A stretch of DNA of 5,024 nt, from positions 1 to 5,024 of the forward strand of contig KL571265.1 of assembly GCA_000715855.1 (NCBI GenBank), written 5' to 3'. The notes under the pieces were generated by a model. The model was given only the letters and a program-made list of their open reading frames with translations. It searched no databases and was not told the origin of the DNA. The DNA comes from Actinoplanes liguriensis. Lineage in GTDB: Bacteria; Actinomycetota; Actinomycetes; Mycobacteriales; Micromonosporaceae. A program made the translations under genes and the position numbers. This document shows, piece after piece, positions 5,008 through 5,024 of this stretch (position 1 is the first letter of the stretch; every line of letters starts with the position of its first letter).

Positions 5008-5024
5008 CTGTCTCTTATACACAT
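5008..5024 (+). other. Tn5 mosaic-end (Nextera) sequencing adapter remnant
   Basis: CTGTCTCTTATACACAT is identical to the first 17 of the 19 bases of the Tn5 mosaic-end adapter in the orientation found at read 3' ends. It interrupts pckA just after the conserved ILFGG codons. Its reverse-strand translations begin MYKRQ and MCIRDS, peptides known as contaminant starts in protein databases. The first C could be genomic or adapter. It is a library artefact, not a transposon in the organism. Confidence 0.96.

Noticed and set aside
5008..5024. Transposon end in the genome
   Set aside because: The match is to the engineered hyperactive Tn5 mosaic end used in library kits and lies exactly at the sequence terminus; a natural insertion would need flanking sequence.

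Overview
The window looks like a short draft-assembly contig from a GC-rich actinobacterium. A Micromonosporaceae (Actinoplanes-like) source is my best guess, not proven. Grounds are the strong G/C third-position bias, the GTG and TTG starts, and a birA / PH-domain membrane protein / GtrA cluster that resembles, from memory, the Mycobacterium tuberculosis Rv3279c-Rv3278c-Rv3277 arrangement. The last 17 bases are a Tn5 mosaic-end (Nextera) sequencing adapter, so the biological sequence stops at about 5007.

Layout. 1-190: no gene; a degenerate 38-bp tandem repeat fills 13-157 and a possible leaderless promoter follows. 191-1045 (+): birA, biotin protein ligase without a DNA-binding domain. 1050-1631 (+): a two-helix membrane protein with a bacterial PH domain and an acidic tail, starting 4 nt after the birA stop. 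1573-2121 (-) and 2158-2631 (-): two tandem paralogous GtrA-family four-helix membrane proteins; the first overlaps the PH gene tail-to-tail by 59 bp. 2714-3478 (-): an ECF sigma factor whose C-terminus carries an anti-sigma-type zinc-finger motif. 3479-3778: a 300-bp divergent intergenic region with a candidate sigma-gene promoter, a direct repeat, a CRP-like half-palindrome, a hairpin and a strong Shine-Dalgarno. 3779-5007 (+): the first two thirds of GTP-dependent phosphoenolpyruvate carboxykinase, starting at TTG and cut by the contig end.

How it fits together. birA and the PH gene form one plus-strand unit; BirA activates the biotin carrier subunits of acyl-CoA and pyruvate carboxylases. 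The sigma gene and the two GtrA genes form a likely minus-strand operon, suggesting a self-contained regulator controlling membrane proteins of the GtrA type (lipid-linked sugar export or envelope glycosylation). PEPCK is a central gluconeogenic enzyme fired divergently from the sigma gene. Most of this is ordinary housekeeping sequence; the points worth checking are the sigma/zinc-finger/GtrA module, the repeat at the left edge and the adapter at the right edge.
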